Below, piece after piece: positions 22,001 to 33,997 of a stretch of 64,000 bases of DNA. How positions within the stretch are numbered: the first letter of the stretch is position 1; each line of letters opens with the position of its first letter. The notes beneath the pieces were generated by a model, which saw only the letters and a program-made list of their open reading frames with translations, made no database searches and was not told the origin of the DNA. The DNA comes from Paraphaeosphaeria minitans (lineage: Eukaryota; Ascomycota; Dothideomycetes; Pleosporales; Didymosphaeriaceae). Position numbers and translations under genes: made by a program. Location: assembly GCA_015832175.1 (NCBI GenBank), contig WJXW01000004.1, positions 2,542,001 to 2,606,000 of the forward strand. The letters run 5' to 3'.

Positions 22001-24679
22001 GTGAGATTATCGACACATAATTCTAGTGTCCTTAACCCTTGGCCAACAAGCTCTGAGCCTGCGCGCAGGGCTACAACCAGAGGCCTCATGAGGTAGCTCA
22101 GATGCGGCAGAAGGTTGCTGAGCCGAGCCGGTACGGTCAAGGAGAGCTCAACAAAAAGATCTCTGTCGGCTGGTTTCCGTGCTGTGAGTAGGAGGTTATT
22201 CAGTACATCCAGAAGCATCTCAAGGAGAGGAAGTATCTCCTTGTACAGATGCTCGAATCGACCGCCGCCTATACTTCTGAACAGCGACCTGAGAAGAAAG
22301 AAGTAGTTCATTGGTTCTTCTGCAGTAGTAGACAACTGTATAGACTTGGTGATGATCTTGCTGACGTGCGGTAACAGTACTTGTTCATTTTGTGCAGAAA
22401 AGAGGGTGACGGCCATGAACGATAGCTTGAAGAGACGAAGCAGGATAGATGATTTCGTAACGTCTGACGTACCGACTTCTTCGATACGGTCCATCAGGAA
22501 CTGTAATAACATGCCAGCAAAGCTCGGTGAGGTAGCTTCCGATGCAAGCAAGAACTGTGGCACGTGGAGCAGCGCAGGATGCTCGAACATCATGTCGTAC
22601 AGATGGGGAATTTCCGAGGAGAAGACTTCGTGAAAAGTGGCGGGATCGATGTGGTGGAAGACAGTTGCAAACGTTTCCAGCAGCTCCTTCTCTTCTTTCC
22701 CGCTTGACATCATATGTTGATTCGCCATAAGATCTCCCGGAGAGAGGCCCTTTGTCTCCGACGGCTTATCGGTACCGTAGTATCGGAAAACCTTTGCGCC
22801 CTCCCTGAAGAGCTTGATCAAAACCTCCACTTCCTCTGCATTGTAACCGTAAGAGACCTCGTGCCAGTTCGCCGATGCATTCGCAGCGTCGATCTCATCC
22901 TTGATCTTCTGTGGATTGCAAGCCCGTAGTTGATAAAACAAATTCTTCAAACCATGAAGAAGGTTTTTGAACAAAAACTTGTTGTCGGCAATCGGATCCG
23001 AGCTGCGCTCCCGCGGGTTTGATGTCTTGATGGGCGTTGCGTTGAAAATATCGATCTCGTCCCAGTCCGGGGGCTGGTCGGGCACGGCCAAATGGTTTTC
23101 CTCTACCGCATCTATGGAGGGTGTGCTGTATGCTGCAGAGACCTTCACGGCATTGTGATACTGACGGTTCATGGCCGCAAACTTATCACCTATGGCATTC
23201 AGTATCATAATCAGGAAATATCGAGCGTCCTCTTTCGGTTCGAGTTTCGCAATACACTCAGCCATGTTCAACAACAGCTTCGCGCTCATGGTTTGAAAGC
23301 TTGTCCCAGGGACTGTATCGTGGAGATTCTTGGTATAGACCTCGATTGTGCGCCGTATCTGCTCCTTGCTGAGAGAATCGCGGAGGTGGTGAATCAAGTC
23401 GGCAAGCATGCTGTAGGCGAGTGGTCGCATTGTCTCGTAGACAGTGAGTCCATCGCCTATCAGTGTCCGTTCGTCCAGAAGCTCGTCTATCTTCTTCAAG
23501 AAGATCTTCCTGAAGTTGAAATTGATGATGTGTCTGATAGCCACCAGAAGCTCTTTCCGGGAGCTGGATTTCTCGCGTGGGCAATCCTTCAGCAACCGCA
23601 CTACGATGTCGGGGAGCGTCGGCAGGAAGTCGTTGAGCTGCTGAGCATACACTCGTAGCAGGTACGCCAGGAAACTCATCGTCTTCACTTGGGCCGTGAT
23701 GAAGTCGCCGAAGGCAGCCCTGTTGCGTATCTCTTTGCTCACACCCGTGAAGATTTTGCCCTGGGCCTCGGCCTCTTGATGGGCTTTCTCTTGCGGCTTC
23801 GCCTGGAGCATCAGCACGTTCTTGATGAGCGGAACGAACTGCTTGACGTTCCGATTCACCACGTTTCGATAGGCTTGGAAGAGAGAGACGACTATGATGG
23901 GACACTCTGCGAGCACCTTGAACGAATGTGTGCCTTTGAGCAGCATGCGCGTCTGCTCAGCATTGAAGTCGCCGGCAGGCCCTGTGGTCAAGGATGTCGC
24001 GGGTGAACCTGGCCGTGGAGACTGGGAGTACTGGTGGTTGCTCGGCGTGGACGGCACGCCCTGTCCTGACGGGGCCGGCGTCGCGTTGTCGAAGGTGTCC
24101 TGTACCGCTTGTTCCATGGTCTCGAACATCTCTTGGATCAAGTCCAAAAACTGCTGCACCTTATCCTGCAGCACCTTCGTCTGATGTCGCAGAAAGTCCA
24201 TGACGGTCTTCATGCACAGCACCGCGTTGTCCTCGTTCTCCTCCCTCACCAGAGCCATCAGCTTGTCCACAATTTTCGCAGCGTGTGGTTCGAGCGCGTC
24301 CGGTGGGGTCATGGGCAGTCGGTGCAAGATCTCGAGGACGCAGTTCCGGAGCCGCTGCACGGCGTGTCAGTCTAGATGCGCACCACTGTGGGTGCTGCTG
24401 CTCACCTGGTCCGGAGACGTGGATATGAAGACGGGCGTGCCATCGAGCACCTTTAGAAATAAGGGCACCATGAGGTTCAGGAAGGCGCCATACTGCTGGC
24501 CCTGGCAGTATGTCTCGATGTTGTCCCGTATGTCTATGGCCTGAGCGAGTTTGACTCTATGATCTGGAGGGGCGCGTCAGCCGTGTGCGCTGCAAAGACA
24601 AGCCTGCAGAGGGCAGCGTACCTGGACTTGGGTCGCTAAGCTTCGCGGCCATGGCCTCGAAGTTGGGATGCGCCGCCAT
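13094..24679 (-). CDS. TRA1: Tra1, SAGA/NuA4 activator-binding pseudokinase (TRRAP orthologue)
   Basis: Giant scaffold subunit shared by the SAGA and NuA4 acetyltransferase complexes; it binds transcription activators in the nucleus. Four exons are inferred: 24622-24679, 24406-24563, 13831-24354 and 13094-13777, with introns of 58, 51 and 53 nt, giving about 3807 aa, close to known fungal Tra1 lengths. All joins preserve conserved text: ..[16 protein letters not shown].. and ..[15 protein letters not shown]... Most of the protein is HEAT/TPR-like helical repeat followed by a FAT region. A Gln/Ser/Thr-rich low-complexity stretch lies at about residues 3200-3290. The C-terminal PI3K-like domain (VEVPGQYL.., [10 protein letters not shown].., [14 protein letters not shown]) lacks the catalytic motifs, as in all Tra1/TRRAP. 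The FATC tail ends DALWMAYL. Exon 3 alone is 10.5 kb without interruption. Confidence 0.97.
13816..13826 (+). promoter_or_regulatory. Perfect RNA polymerase III B-box match inside last TRA1 intron
   Basis: GGTTCGAGTCC matches the B-box consensus GGTTCGANTCC at every fixed position, on the strand opposite to TRA1 and inside its 53-nt last intron. No convincing A-box or tRNA fold precedes it (only a weak TAGC-like start near 13792). It could be an isolated TFIIIC site or chance. Confidence 0.3.
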
Positions 24680-25436
24680 GATGGGACGACGGGATGATGG
24701 GATGCTGGGATGTTGGGCAGCTCAGCGCTGCTCGTCCAGCTCCCCGGCTCTCTCGCGGTGTGCGCGCGACCGCAGGTTTCGTCGATCGTAGGCAGCTGTC
24801 GAGGGTAGGATCATTGGTCGTGTAGCTGCTCGTTGGGTGCGGCGCCGGGTTGCGCCTGCCGCGCTGGGAATAATTATGTTCTGGAAAGGAAAGTGCAGGC
24901 GGCGAGACCTAGGCGTGCATTACAATCGTTAAGTCTCGGGAAGAGGGCGTGGAGTAGGTGAGCTGTGGTGGGCGCGTCCAACCCAGATGCGTGATGCGGT
25001 CGCGAGCTACGCTACACTCACGAACTGAACTGAACTGAACTGAACTGTGAGAGAGCAGCCCGCTGCGACCCCGACGCCTTACTGAGATAAAAGACAGAAT
25101 GTTTGCCCGCTCTGATTGGTCGAAATGCTTGGTAATATTCAGTAGTCGTAACGCCGCAGCCGCACCGCGCTCCAATCAGACGTTCCGCGGCGGACCCCAC
25201 GCACGAGCGTCGCTTCGCCTTCCCAGCCACAGTGGATCTGGGTTGCAGCCGTTGAGCATCGCCCTAAAGTTTGCCTACACAGTATGGCGCGTACTGTGTA
25301 GATAGGAGTCCATAGAATAGTCTAGATATTAAGTAAGCGCACTCAATACCAAGCCATAGCGAGTGTTCTACAGCGTCACGGGGTCCTATATCTACCTACC
25401 AGAATCCATCTGCCATCTCAAAGTGGACGCTGGAGG
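24680..25436. other. Intergenic between TFC1 and TRA1 (tandem), TRA1 promoter
   Basis: 757 bp between the TFC1 stop and the TRA1 start, both on the minus strand. It holds the TFC1 3' end and the TRA1 promoter, and includes the short (GAACT) repeat listed separately. No gene is seen. Confidence 0.6.
25022..25047. repeat. Pentanucleotide microsatellite (GAACT)5
   Basis: Five perfect GAACT units about 345 bp upstream of the TRA1 start codon, likely length-variable. It reads AGTTC on the TRA1 coding strand. Confidence 0.9.
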
Positions 25437-27521
25437 CTAAAATGTGTTGTAGAGACCAAAGTCAAAAGTAGGCGGTACATCATCGATCTCCCACTCTCCA
25501 TCAGCATCCTCGTCCATGCTTTCTTCCAACACCCCATCTATCCCCTCCTCGAGCCCTTCATCCTCGTCGTCTTCATCATTTTCTTCATCGACCATCCTTT
25601 CCACCTCGTCATCGCTATCGTCATCCTCGCCCTCGTTGAGTATATCCTCGGCCCGTTCTGGGACCTCCGTCATATCTTCCTCAATTTCAACTTCCTCCTC
25701 CATGTCCTCGAATTGCTGTTCTGCGCCCGATGGCTGGCCCTGCTGCGACTCCAACCTCTCAAACGCATATCTCGGATTCCTCGCCGCATAGCGCACATGT
25801 CTCATGACCGTGTGCTCAACGCCCCTCTCCCGGATCGCCTCTCTGTCGTGGAACTCCTTCGTATACTGCGCAAAGAATGTCTGGTCGTCCCACAGCTCAG
25901 GCCATGCGAGAATACGCTCGTATATGGAATTGTCGGGCTTGTCTCCGCCGAGGATGGTGTTCATCTTGTGCTTGAGCACAACCGTTGCTTTCGCCCACGT
26001 ACCGACGTGAAACCAGCCTTGTGCCGTTGGCGCGGGAGTCGTGCGTATGTCCTTGGTATTCAATATGCGTTGGATCAGCGGGTCTGTCACGTCGCAGAAC
26101 TGGAAGAGGTTTCCTGTCCGCGAGACGTGCACGCCGTCGAATATGTGTTGTTGCCGTAGGTCCTGTGCGCTCCATTGGGCTAGGTCTTGCACGTGTTTGT
26201 CGAAGCGCGAGAAGTGTCGAGCGGTCCCCGTCTTCTTGTAAGACAAGAACGACACGGTCTGATGGAATCTGTACTTTGCATGTTTCCGCGGATCAACACC
26301 CCACGCGATAAGCGCCTCTCGCCATGGTCCGGTCTCGAAGAAGTATCCGCAATATACCGCAGCTTGACGCAATCGATCGCGCTTGTCCCAGCCAAGTGTG
26401 TTGTAGAGCAGATGGCGGGTGATGATGGGTCGCTTCTCGAGCTCCCCACGAATGCTGCGGATGAGCTCCTGCACGTAGGGCGTTAGATCCGACTCGGCAG
26501 GCAAGGTCGACTTAGGCCCCGTAGGGACATTCTCTGCGTTGGGCTTGATGATGGAGTAACCAGACCATGCCAGACTCTTGTGAAGGTTCACCTCGGCGAC
26601 GGCGCCGTTGTCGTCTTTGTATTTTACGTAGTGGTTCTGTTGGAAGCGGTAGTTGTGTGCCACCTGGACTTGCAGAAACTCTGCAGAGGGCCCGACATCC
26701 TTGGTCAAGTCGGGTCCTGCAGCCGTGTTCAGGTCGAAACTCTTTAGTTTTGCAACTGCAGTAGGTTCAGCATGGCAGTTACGCAGAAGATGTGTGGCTG
26801 AGACTTACAGCTGAGTGGGAGCACCTTGTCTCGGATCTTGAGCATGATGCTGCTTGTAGACGTCGCATATTGAATGTCCGGGAGATCTGGACAATCAGTG
26901 AGAAGATTCGGAGCAATGGGATGGTGGTAGTCTTACTCCGGAAACGATGTGTCTCGTCAATCACACCGACCACGGAGACATGGTATTTGGAGGCGTTGTG
27001 TTGCAAGCAACGGAACAGGGTTGCAGCGTCTGCATGCGAAGTTTGGTTTTGGGGAGTTGGCGACTTCTCGTTCGCCGCTTCCACGTCTGCGTCGGCAAGA
27101 AATGGACCTGAGGAGCCACGCTTGCGCTTGCGGCCGGTGCGTTTGGGCAGCGTCACTCTCAGCAAGAGATTGTTGGTCGCGACAGGCGTTGAGAGCAAGC
27201 GTTTGGCGAGCGGATCGTCTGGGCGCAGCGAGACGGATATGACCTTGGGAAGAGCATCCTGGCCCTCTGCGGTGGGCTGCGGCTTTAGTTTGGACCTCAA
27301 GCCCTGGGGGTGGTGTCAGCGGCAGCCTCGCGGTGATGCTGTATGCCTCTGACCTTGCTAAGTTTGACGGGCCCGCCTAGCGATCTGATGCCCTTGTCGA
27401 TGTTCTTGACGAGGCACGGGTGCTCGACGACGGAGACGGCGCGCGAGGGGATCTGCAGCCACGGCGCGGTACGCTCGGCCGCGTTGCTGTGGTTGTGGTC
27501 TGCCGCGTATCTGCGTTCCAT
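25437..27521 (-). CDS. TFC1: TFIIIC subunit Tfc1/Sfc1 (tau95, GTF3C5 family)
   Basis: Subunit of the tauA lobe of TFIIIC, which binds the A-box of tRNA genes and recruits TFIIIB for RNA polymerase III. Exons are 27354-27521, 26937-27303, 26809-26886 and 25437-26755, with introns of 50, 50 and 53 nt, giving 643 aa. The N-terminal region (IPSRAVSVVEHPCLVKN, then SLRPDDPLAKRL and LLLRVTLPKRTGRKRKRG) matches the triple-barrel dimerisation domain that pairs with tau55. The splice into NLPDIQYATSTS fits the family's F-R-x-x-P-D-x-Q-Y motif. The middle holds the DNA-binding domain with KRPIITRHLLYNTLGWDKR and a GPWREALIAWGVDPRKHAKY step. The last 90 residues or so are a long Asp/Glu-rich tail, also typical. 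It is divergent from RTS1. The ATG at 27521 is the only good start. Confidence 0.95.
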
Positions 27522-28358
27522 GGTGCGGGCGGGCAACGGCAGCTTCCTCGTCGCATAAAGGTACGCACACAGAGCAGAGCAGGACAGAGCAGGGCATGGC
27601 AGAGCAGGACAAGGCAGGACAAGGCAGGACAGGGCATGGCATGGCAGGGCCTAGGTAGCGCATTTTGAACGCAGTGGACCGCTGGCAGACAAGCCTCGCC
27701 GCGCAGTGCTGGCGGACGGGCAGCGGCTGCACTGCTCTCCAGCGTCTGCGTCGGTCGCGGTGAACAACGATGGGCATCTCGCGGCGCGCACCACACTGCA
27801 CACTGCACACCATCTCGTCCGCGTTGCCGTTGCGCGTTCGAGATGGGCGGGGTGGTGTCCATGGGCACGGCCCTCGACTGAGTTAGTGTAGCTAACCAAC
27901 ACCACTGGGCTGAGCTGGGCATCTCCAGGGCTCTCCTCAACTCCACGGCATCTCCTCAACTTCGCAATCCCTCTCTGCTGCTGGCGCCCTCTCATCGACA
28001 ACGCACGCCGTCCTACCTTCGCAAGCTGGCCGTCGCTGCCAAGACCGACGACCCTCGCCCGCACCGCACCCTCTGACATCGACCGTGCGTCTCCCTAAGC
28101 TCCTCACACCAGCGACGACGTGCAGCCCGCTTGCCTCTCCCCCTCCATGTCTACTTGACCTGCGAGCCGCGACCACCACTACTACTGCCACCACCACCAC
28201 TGAAACCCACCGAGCGCGCTCCTGTGTCACTTCCATTGGCGCTCCCGGCTGCCGCTCACGCCAGGCCGCCTTCGAAACAGCCCTCATCGCTCCGCCCTCC
28301 TCCAGCGTCGCCGCACACCTCCCGCAACGCCTGACGTTGGCTCGCGCACTCCATCGCC
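27522..28358. other. Divergent TFC1/RTS1 promoter region
   Basis: 837 bp between two divergent starts. It contains a GCAGGACA-type low-complexity repeat (27571-27650, separate entry) close to TFC1, and a C-rich leader with ACC/ACT triplet runs (about 28165-28205) close to RTS1. Several overlapping frames on both strands are open only because of base composition. Confidence 0.6.
27571..27650. repeat. Short imperfect tandem repeat, (AAGGCAGGAC)n-like
   Basis: Purine-rich array of 5-10 bp units (AGAGCAGGAC, AAGGCAGGAC, AGGGCATGGC), located 50-130 bp upstream of the TFC1 start. Its reverse complement (CCTTGCC / CCCTGCC) closely resembles the array at 35299-35341. Confidence 0.8.
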
Positions 28359-31031
28359 ATGAAAGGCTTCAGGCAGAGGGTGGTAAGCCGATCCCCGAAC
28401 ACAGCGTCCCGCTGGCACGCGCATGCTGCACAATCGTGCAGCCCCCCAACTAGCGGCGCAGAACGCTAACATGCCCAGCACGAACAGCTTGCGAGAGCCA
28501 AATCTGACAAGTCGACTTCTAAAAAGAAGGAATCCAATAACGGCACTTCATCTCCCTCGCACGGCGCCTCCAACTCGCCTTCCGGCTCTGCGCACGCTAC
28601 ACCTACATCTTCGCAGACGCAGTTGACTGATGGCCGCAACAAACCGCTCCCCTCGGGTGACAGTGCAACAGGGAGTGCAGGTTCCCTACAGCCAGGCCAG
28701 CCGGGCGTAACAAGCTCTCTTGGAGCAGCCTCGTCTTTTGGCGGACAGCAGGGCACAGGCAGCTTCGGTGGTGCTGGTAGCGCCAGTGCCTCAGGTTCTG
28801 CTACACCCCACAGAGCAGGCCAGCCATTAGCACCTAGCGTCATCATCAGCCCGAGTGCTCCTGTGAGTGCAACACATTGCTCCGTGCGCATACAATCTGA
28901 AGCTAATGGAAGAGCAACAGCACATTCCACCCCCAGGCGCAGCAGAGACCATGCCGGGCGACCTCTTGCCCCCAAAGGCGGGCCAGAAGTCGCTGATTTT
29001 TGATCGCTTGCAGACCACACCCAAGGACAATGTAGAAGGCATTCGCACGCCTAAACGTCAACATTCGTCACGTTTCGACATCTCAGACCAGCGCCAAAGG
29101 GAGCTGGAGAAGCTGCCGGGATTCCACGAGGCGCCACCCAATAAACGCGAGGAGTTGTTCATGCAGAAGCTCGACCAGTGCAATATCATCTTCGACTTTA
29201 ATGACGCCAGTGGTGACATGAAGTCGAAGGAAATCAAGCGTCTGGCGTTACATGAGCTGCTAGACTACGTCGCAAACAATCGCCAGGTCATCACGGAGCG
29301 AATGTACCCCCGCGTTGTTGAGATGTTCGCGAAGAATCTGTTCCGCCCAATCCCGCCACCTATGAATCCACAAGGGGAAGCCTTCGATCCGGAAGAGGAC
29401 GAGCCGGTGTTGGAAGTTGCGTGGCCGCATATCCAGGTGGTGTATGAGTTCTTCCTCCGCTTTATCGAGAGTCAGGACTTCAACACCAACATTGCCAAAG
29501 CCTACATCGACCACAGTTTTGTTTTGAACGTCAGTTGAACCCTCCTATCCTATGGCACCCTTCAGACTAATCCTCCCGTAGCTACTTGAACTTTTTGACT
29601 CGGAAGACCCAAGAGAACGCGATTTCTTGAAAACCACCCTTCACAGAATATACGGAAAGTTCCTCAATCTCCGCTCGTACATTCGTCGCTCTATCAACAA
29701 CGTGTTCTTCCAATTCAGCTATGAGACGGAGCGTTTCAATGGCATAGCAGAGCTGCTCGAGATCCTTGGATCGATCATCAATGGGTTTGCCTTACCCTTG
29801 AAGGAGGAACACAAGTTGTTCCTAACGCGTGTGTTGCTGCCAATGCACAAGGTGAAGAGTCTCAGCATGTACCACCCGCAACTGGCGTATTGCATTGTAC
29901 AATTCTTGGAAAAGGATGCTGCATTGACTGAAGAGGTATGTTTGACTGACAGCTCTCCACACTCTTCTCCGAACGACTTCTAATAAGGACAGGTGGTTCT
30001 GGGTCTCTTACGATACTGGCCAAAGGTCAACAGCACGAAGGAGGTCATGTTCTTGAACGAGGTTGAAGACATTTTTGAAGTCATGGACCCGGCTGAGTTT
30101 GCCAAGGTTCAGGAACCACTCTTCAATCAACTAGCCAAGTCCGTTGCAAGTCCACACTTCCAGGTCGCCGAACGAGCGCTTTACTTCTGGAACAATGAGT
30201 ATTTCTGTAACCTTGTCAGTGACAACGTGGAGGTCATCTTGCCTATCATGTTTGCACCGTTGTACGAGAACTCGAAAGGACACTGGAACCGGTAAGCATC
30301 ATCATCTGGATCTACAAGGCGAAGCTAACGTAAGGCAGAACGATCCACGGCATGGTATATAATGCCATGAAATTGTTCATGGAGGTAAACCCGCAGCTGT
30401 TTGATGATTGCTCGCATGATTATGCCGAATCACAGAATAACGCCAGCGAGCGTGAGCGAAGTCGACAGAGCAGATGGGAAAAGCTTGAGAAGCTCGCAGA
30501 AGCCAGGAAGAACGGCGACTTGGTAGACAACAAGGTTGCTTCGAAAGTAGGCTCGCCCATGCGGTTAGATGACTCGGATCCGCTACGAATGGAAGCGCTT
30601 CGGCTACAGGACGACGCCAAAGACCGGCAACCAAAGGAGTTTGAACGGCAGGGAAGCCAGACTTCGGTACGTTGATTCTTGAGTCCTAGAACGAGCGTCA
30701 TTGAACATGAGCATTTTCTACGGCCGAATCGTTGTACTTTTAATTTTATTCCTAGACCTCCTAGGCTCTTTTCCGTTGTCAAGATTTGCTTTTGGTTTTG
30801 GGTTCCGGTTGATCTGACGTGTGTGCTTGCTCGATGCAGCGGAGACACGTCTCTTCACGAGAGGATCGGACGCAGGCGTCTCATACAAGGCGGTCGTCGA
30901 CCGGTCGTCCGCGCAGCAACAGTCGTCCTAGCTCGTCAGGCAGCAACAACAATGTCTCTCGCAATCCGAATGTCAACGGCACTATCCGGGCCGTCCCTAG
31001 TGGGAAGACGGCGACGAGTAGAGCCGGCTAG
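28359..31031 (+). CDS. RTS1: PP2A regulatory subunit B' (B56 family), Rts1/Par1
   Basis: Substrate-selecting subunit of protein phosphatase 2A, acting in cytokinesis, the centromere and stress responses. Seven exons are inferred: 28359-28382, 28479-28862, 28921-29529, 29582-29935, 29993-30291, 30339-30666 and 30840-31031, giving about 729 aa. The N-terminal 185 residues are Ser/Gly/Pro-rich and disordered. The B56 HEAT-repeat core runs from [20 protein letters not shown] (about 187) to about 610, with exact hallmarks such as [49 protein letters not shown] and [18 protein letters not shown]. The C-terminal tail holds [20 protein letters not shown] and a Ser/Arg-rich end. The first exon is only eight codons. 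The last intron (173 nt) is longer than the rest; if retained, the protein ends two codons later (VR-stop at 30675), so two C-termini are possible. Confidence 0.95.
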
Positions 31032-32043
31032 CATCTTGATTTGGTCCCTCTTCGCGATATACACTTTTCCCGGCGGCGCGTTTGGCCCATCCCCGTTACC
31101 TTCTATTTATCATGTTCGGAAACGGCTGCAGTTGCGATTTGGGTGCGTTCTATGACGGCATACCTTTGGTTCGGCATGCGGCAAAAAGCGAAATGGGCCT
31201 TTCTTCACACAGGGTGTATCGACGTGGATTCTTTCTTGTTCTTTCAAATATGGTACGGTGGTTGGTGACGATCTGATGGTAGGCCTTGAGATGGGACGTG
31301 GCCTCTTTTCTTGATACACTCTGATAGACATTGAATGTAAAGATCCACCTTGGCTGACTCTGCCTCGGCTTTTGGTAACATGTGCTCGCCCGGCGACTGG
31401 GACGGCTCGTCAACCTTCTTGCTTGTGACAGCAAACTTCACGACGCCCCAGTTCGGGCACCGCAAATGAGAGTCTAGGCTATACCTAATGTGTTGCACAT
31501 CACAACGTGCAACACGTGAAGACTGCTTGCAAGTCCGCCGCAGAGGTCGCAGCCATGGCCGGAAGAGTGACCTTGAGAGCTGACGCGCGAAACAAACAAG
31601 CGACTGTGTGTACATGGGGCCACGGGCACTCGTAGAAGGAGGTAGATATCTTACTATCTAGACTACTAAGGCGTCTCTACCCAGCCAGCCGTAGGTACGC
31701 CGACAGGGCCAATCGAAGACGCCGCAATTTGCCTCGGGATGTCATGGCAACCTTCGTGGCAATTCGTGGTTTGAACCAGTGTGCGTTAGCTCGGAAGGCT
31801 CGGGACGCGGCTGTCATCTCCCCCTTTCTGGTTCCGAAGCAAAAGTTACGCACCCACCACCTCTCTGCCGCGACTCTTCCTAGATATCTCGACCCCCAGG
31901 GCACACCTTCCTCCCTTCTCACACCTTCTTGTCATTCCTTAGGCCGTCGCTGCCATATTTTCCTTCTTGCGCCACTGTTCGTCTCGCTGTGTTTGCACAG
32001 TTTCCAGGCCTCGTCTACGACCCCTGCGAGGCGACTGCGCAAC
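31032..32043. other. Intergenic, RTS1 3' region and elongase promoter
   Basis: About 1 kb without a supported gene. The left part should be the RTS1 3' UTR. The right part, from about 31860, is pyrimidine-rich and looks like the leader of the elongase gene. The elongase frame is open upstream to 31729, but that extension has no family similarity. Confidence 0.55.
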
Positions 32044-33241
32044 ATGTCGAAGCCTGACTGGATCCAAGTCGGCGTGCCCACGCTCGACCGGCCGTTCGGC
32101 TTGCAGCTATGGCCCATTTTCGAGAAGGCCTACAAGTCCGCCGTCGGATACAAGCCGCAGGACTTCCGCTTCGTGCCCGGCGAGACGCCCATCTCCACCA
32201 TCAAATCGTGCACGGCGATCCTTGTGTCGTACTACATTGTAGTCTTCGGAGGAAGGGAATTGATGCGAAGCCGCGAGGCTTTTAAGCTCAACTTTCTGTT
32301 CAAAGTACACAACTTTTACCTCACGGCGATTAGCGCAATTCTGCTCGGGCTTTTTCTCGAACAAATCATCCCCACGGTGGCGCGACATGGCATCTTCTTC
32401 GCGGTCTGCGACCATGCGGGCGGTTGGACAGATAAGATGGTCATCCTCTATTACGTGGGTGCTCTCCAGCGAGACAGGGCCTGTTGGGACGACACTGACA
32501 GGCGTAGCTCAATTACCTCACCAAGTTCCTGGAGCTGATCGACACGTGCTTCCTGTTCTTGAAAAAGAAGCCGCTGAGTATGTCTACTCCGTTGCAAGTT
32601 GCGACCATCGCTAATGGCACCAGCGTTCCTCCACACCTACCACCATGGCGCCACGGCTCTGCTCTGCTACACGCAGCTCATCGGCCACACCTCCGTCTCT
32701 TGGGTTGTCATCACTCTGAACCTCATGGTCCACGTCATCATGTACTGGTACTACTTCCAGAGCGCCCGGGGCATCAGGATCTGGTGGAAGAAGTACATTA
32801 CGATGATGCAGATCATCCAATTCGTGCTGGATCTCGGCAGGTTCACCTGGTCTCCCATGTGCCAGACAAGCAGCTAATGATCGAATTCCAGGCTTCGTCT
32901 ACTTCGCCTCCTGGACCTATTTCACCAGCACATACTGGCCTCACCTTCCCAACCTGGGCAAATGTGCTGGCGAGGAGTTCGCCGCCGTAGCCGGTATCTG
33001 CATCATTACGTCGTACTTGTTCCTCTTCATTCTGTTTTACCTTGCGACCTACAAGAAGCCGGTGCCCAAGGGCCGCCGCAGGGCAACCAGCGCTTTGGTC
33101 GAGATGAAGGATGAGAAGGTACCGACAGTTGGTGAAGCAAGGCGCAGGCTCTCCCAGAGTGTGCATGTCTCTGCTAACGGGCAGACCACAGGCGTGTCCA
33201 CAACCCCGAACGGCCGGGCCACTCGCTCGCGTAAGGCCTAA
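32044..33241 (+). CDS. Very-long-chain fatty acid elongase (ELO, GNS1/SUR4 family)
   Basis: ER membrane 3-ketoacyl-CoA synthase that condenses malonyl-CoA with acyl-CoA, feeding sphingolipid synthesis. Exons are 32044-32454, 32508-32577, 32624-32836 and 32892-33241, giving 347 aa. Hallmarks are [14 protein letters not shown] (N-terminal third), [20 protein letters not shown], the catalytic histidine box HTYHH (164-168), [13 protein letters not shown] and the [10 protein letters not shown] step, with about seven hydrophobic segments and a basic Ser/Thr-rich tail. The third intron (32837-32891, GCAGGT..TCCAG) can only be GC-AG: the nearby GT at 32841 breaks the frame, whereas the GC donor gives [13 protein letters not shown], the family sequence. 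The start MSKPDW is chosen because homology begins there. Whether it acts like yeast Elo2 or Elo3 is not decided. Confidence 0.94.
32837..32891 (+). other. GC-AG intron in elongase gene
   Basis: A 55-nt intron with donor G|GCAGGT and acceptor TTCCAG. The CTAATGAT sequence at 32875-32882 contains a CTAAT-like branch element close to the acceptor. Frame and family conservation require this donor. Confidence 0.8.
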
Positions 33242-33997
33242 TTCGGCTGCTTCTGGCGTGGTTGTCACGGTCAAGGAGGCGGTCGGGGCAAGTGCGGACA
33301 CGACTTGGAGACGTGTGGGATTCAGCTTTAGTGATGCGAGTGAGGACTGAGTGAAGCGTCGACTCACTCCAGCTCTGACCTCTGCACCTGAGGCTTCTGC
33401 GACCGTCTCGCCAGTCGGCGCATTTCGGCGCTGTTGGCGGCTGCCCAGCTCAACCTGCCAACGGGTATCTCATCACTCATGCTGATACCGCGACTCCCAA
33501 ACGTTGCATTTGATTACAACCCAACCCTGGAGGGCAAGTTCGGTATCTGCTTGTCATTATCACGCGTCTTGGAGTTTGCCATGTAGGCGCTCCTCACGAA
33601 AAGTCGCATCCAGGTAGATGTTTATTCGTTTAGATAGCATGTACGATGACGTTGTTCTTATATTTCCTGTACGGAGTAGCAATGAGAATAATGCTTGGTC
33701 TAATCACCACCACGGCGCGCGTGCTCGATGCCTGATGAGACGGGTTGATGTCATCCGATTGTCCGAGTGCGAGATGCAAGCACGGTGGCGGGGCGACCCA
33801 CCTTTTGTGCGCAAACGTATCAAAGGCGCCAAGCTCGCCTCAGGTGATGGTGCAGCTGCAACGCAAAACCCAAGCTTCGACATCAGCTAATCTGCCTCCA
33901 CCCGCCGACACCACCTCCGCTCTTCCCTCGAATCAATTGCGCGCCCGCCCGCCCCCGAACCCGCCTGTCCAGTTTTTCGCCCGGCCATTGAGCAGCC
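33242..33997. other. Intergenic, elongase 3' region and COX6 promoter
   Basis: 756 bp holding the elongase 3' UTR and the COX6 promoter and leader. The last 110 bp are C-rich, as in a typical leader. No gene or repeat is recognised. Confidence 0.6.

Noticed and set aside
27377..27946. Long overlapping minus-strand frames upstream of TFC1 and across its first exon
   Set aside because: GC-rich and repeat-driven (GCAGGACA array); exon 1 of TFC1 explains the conserved part.
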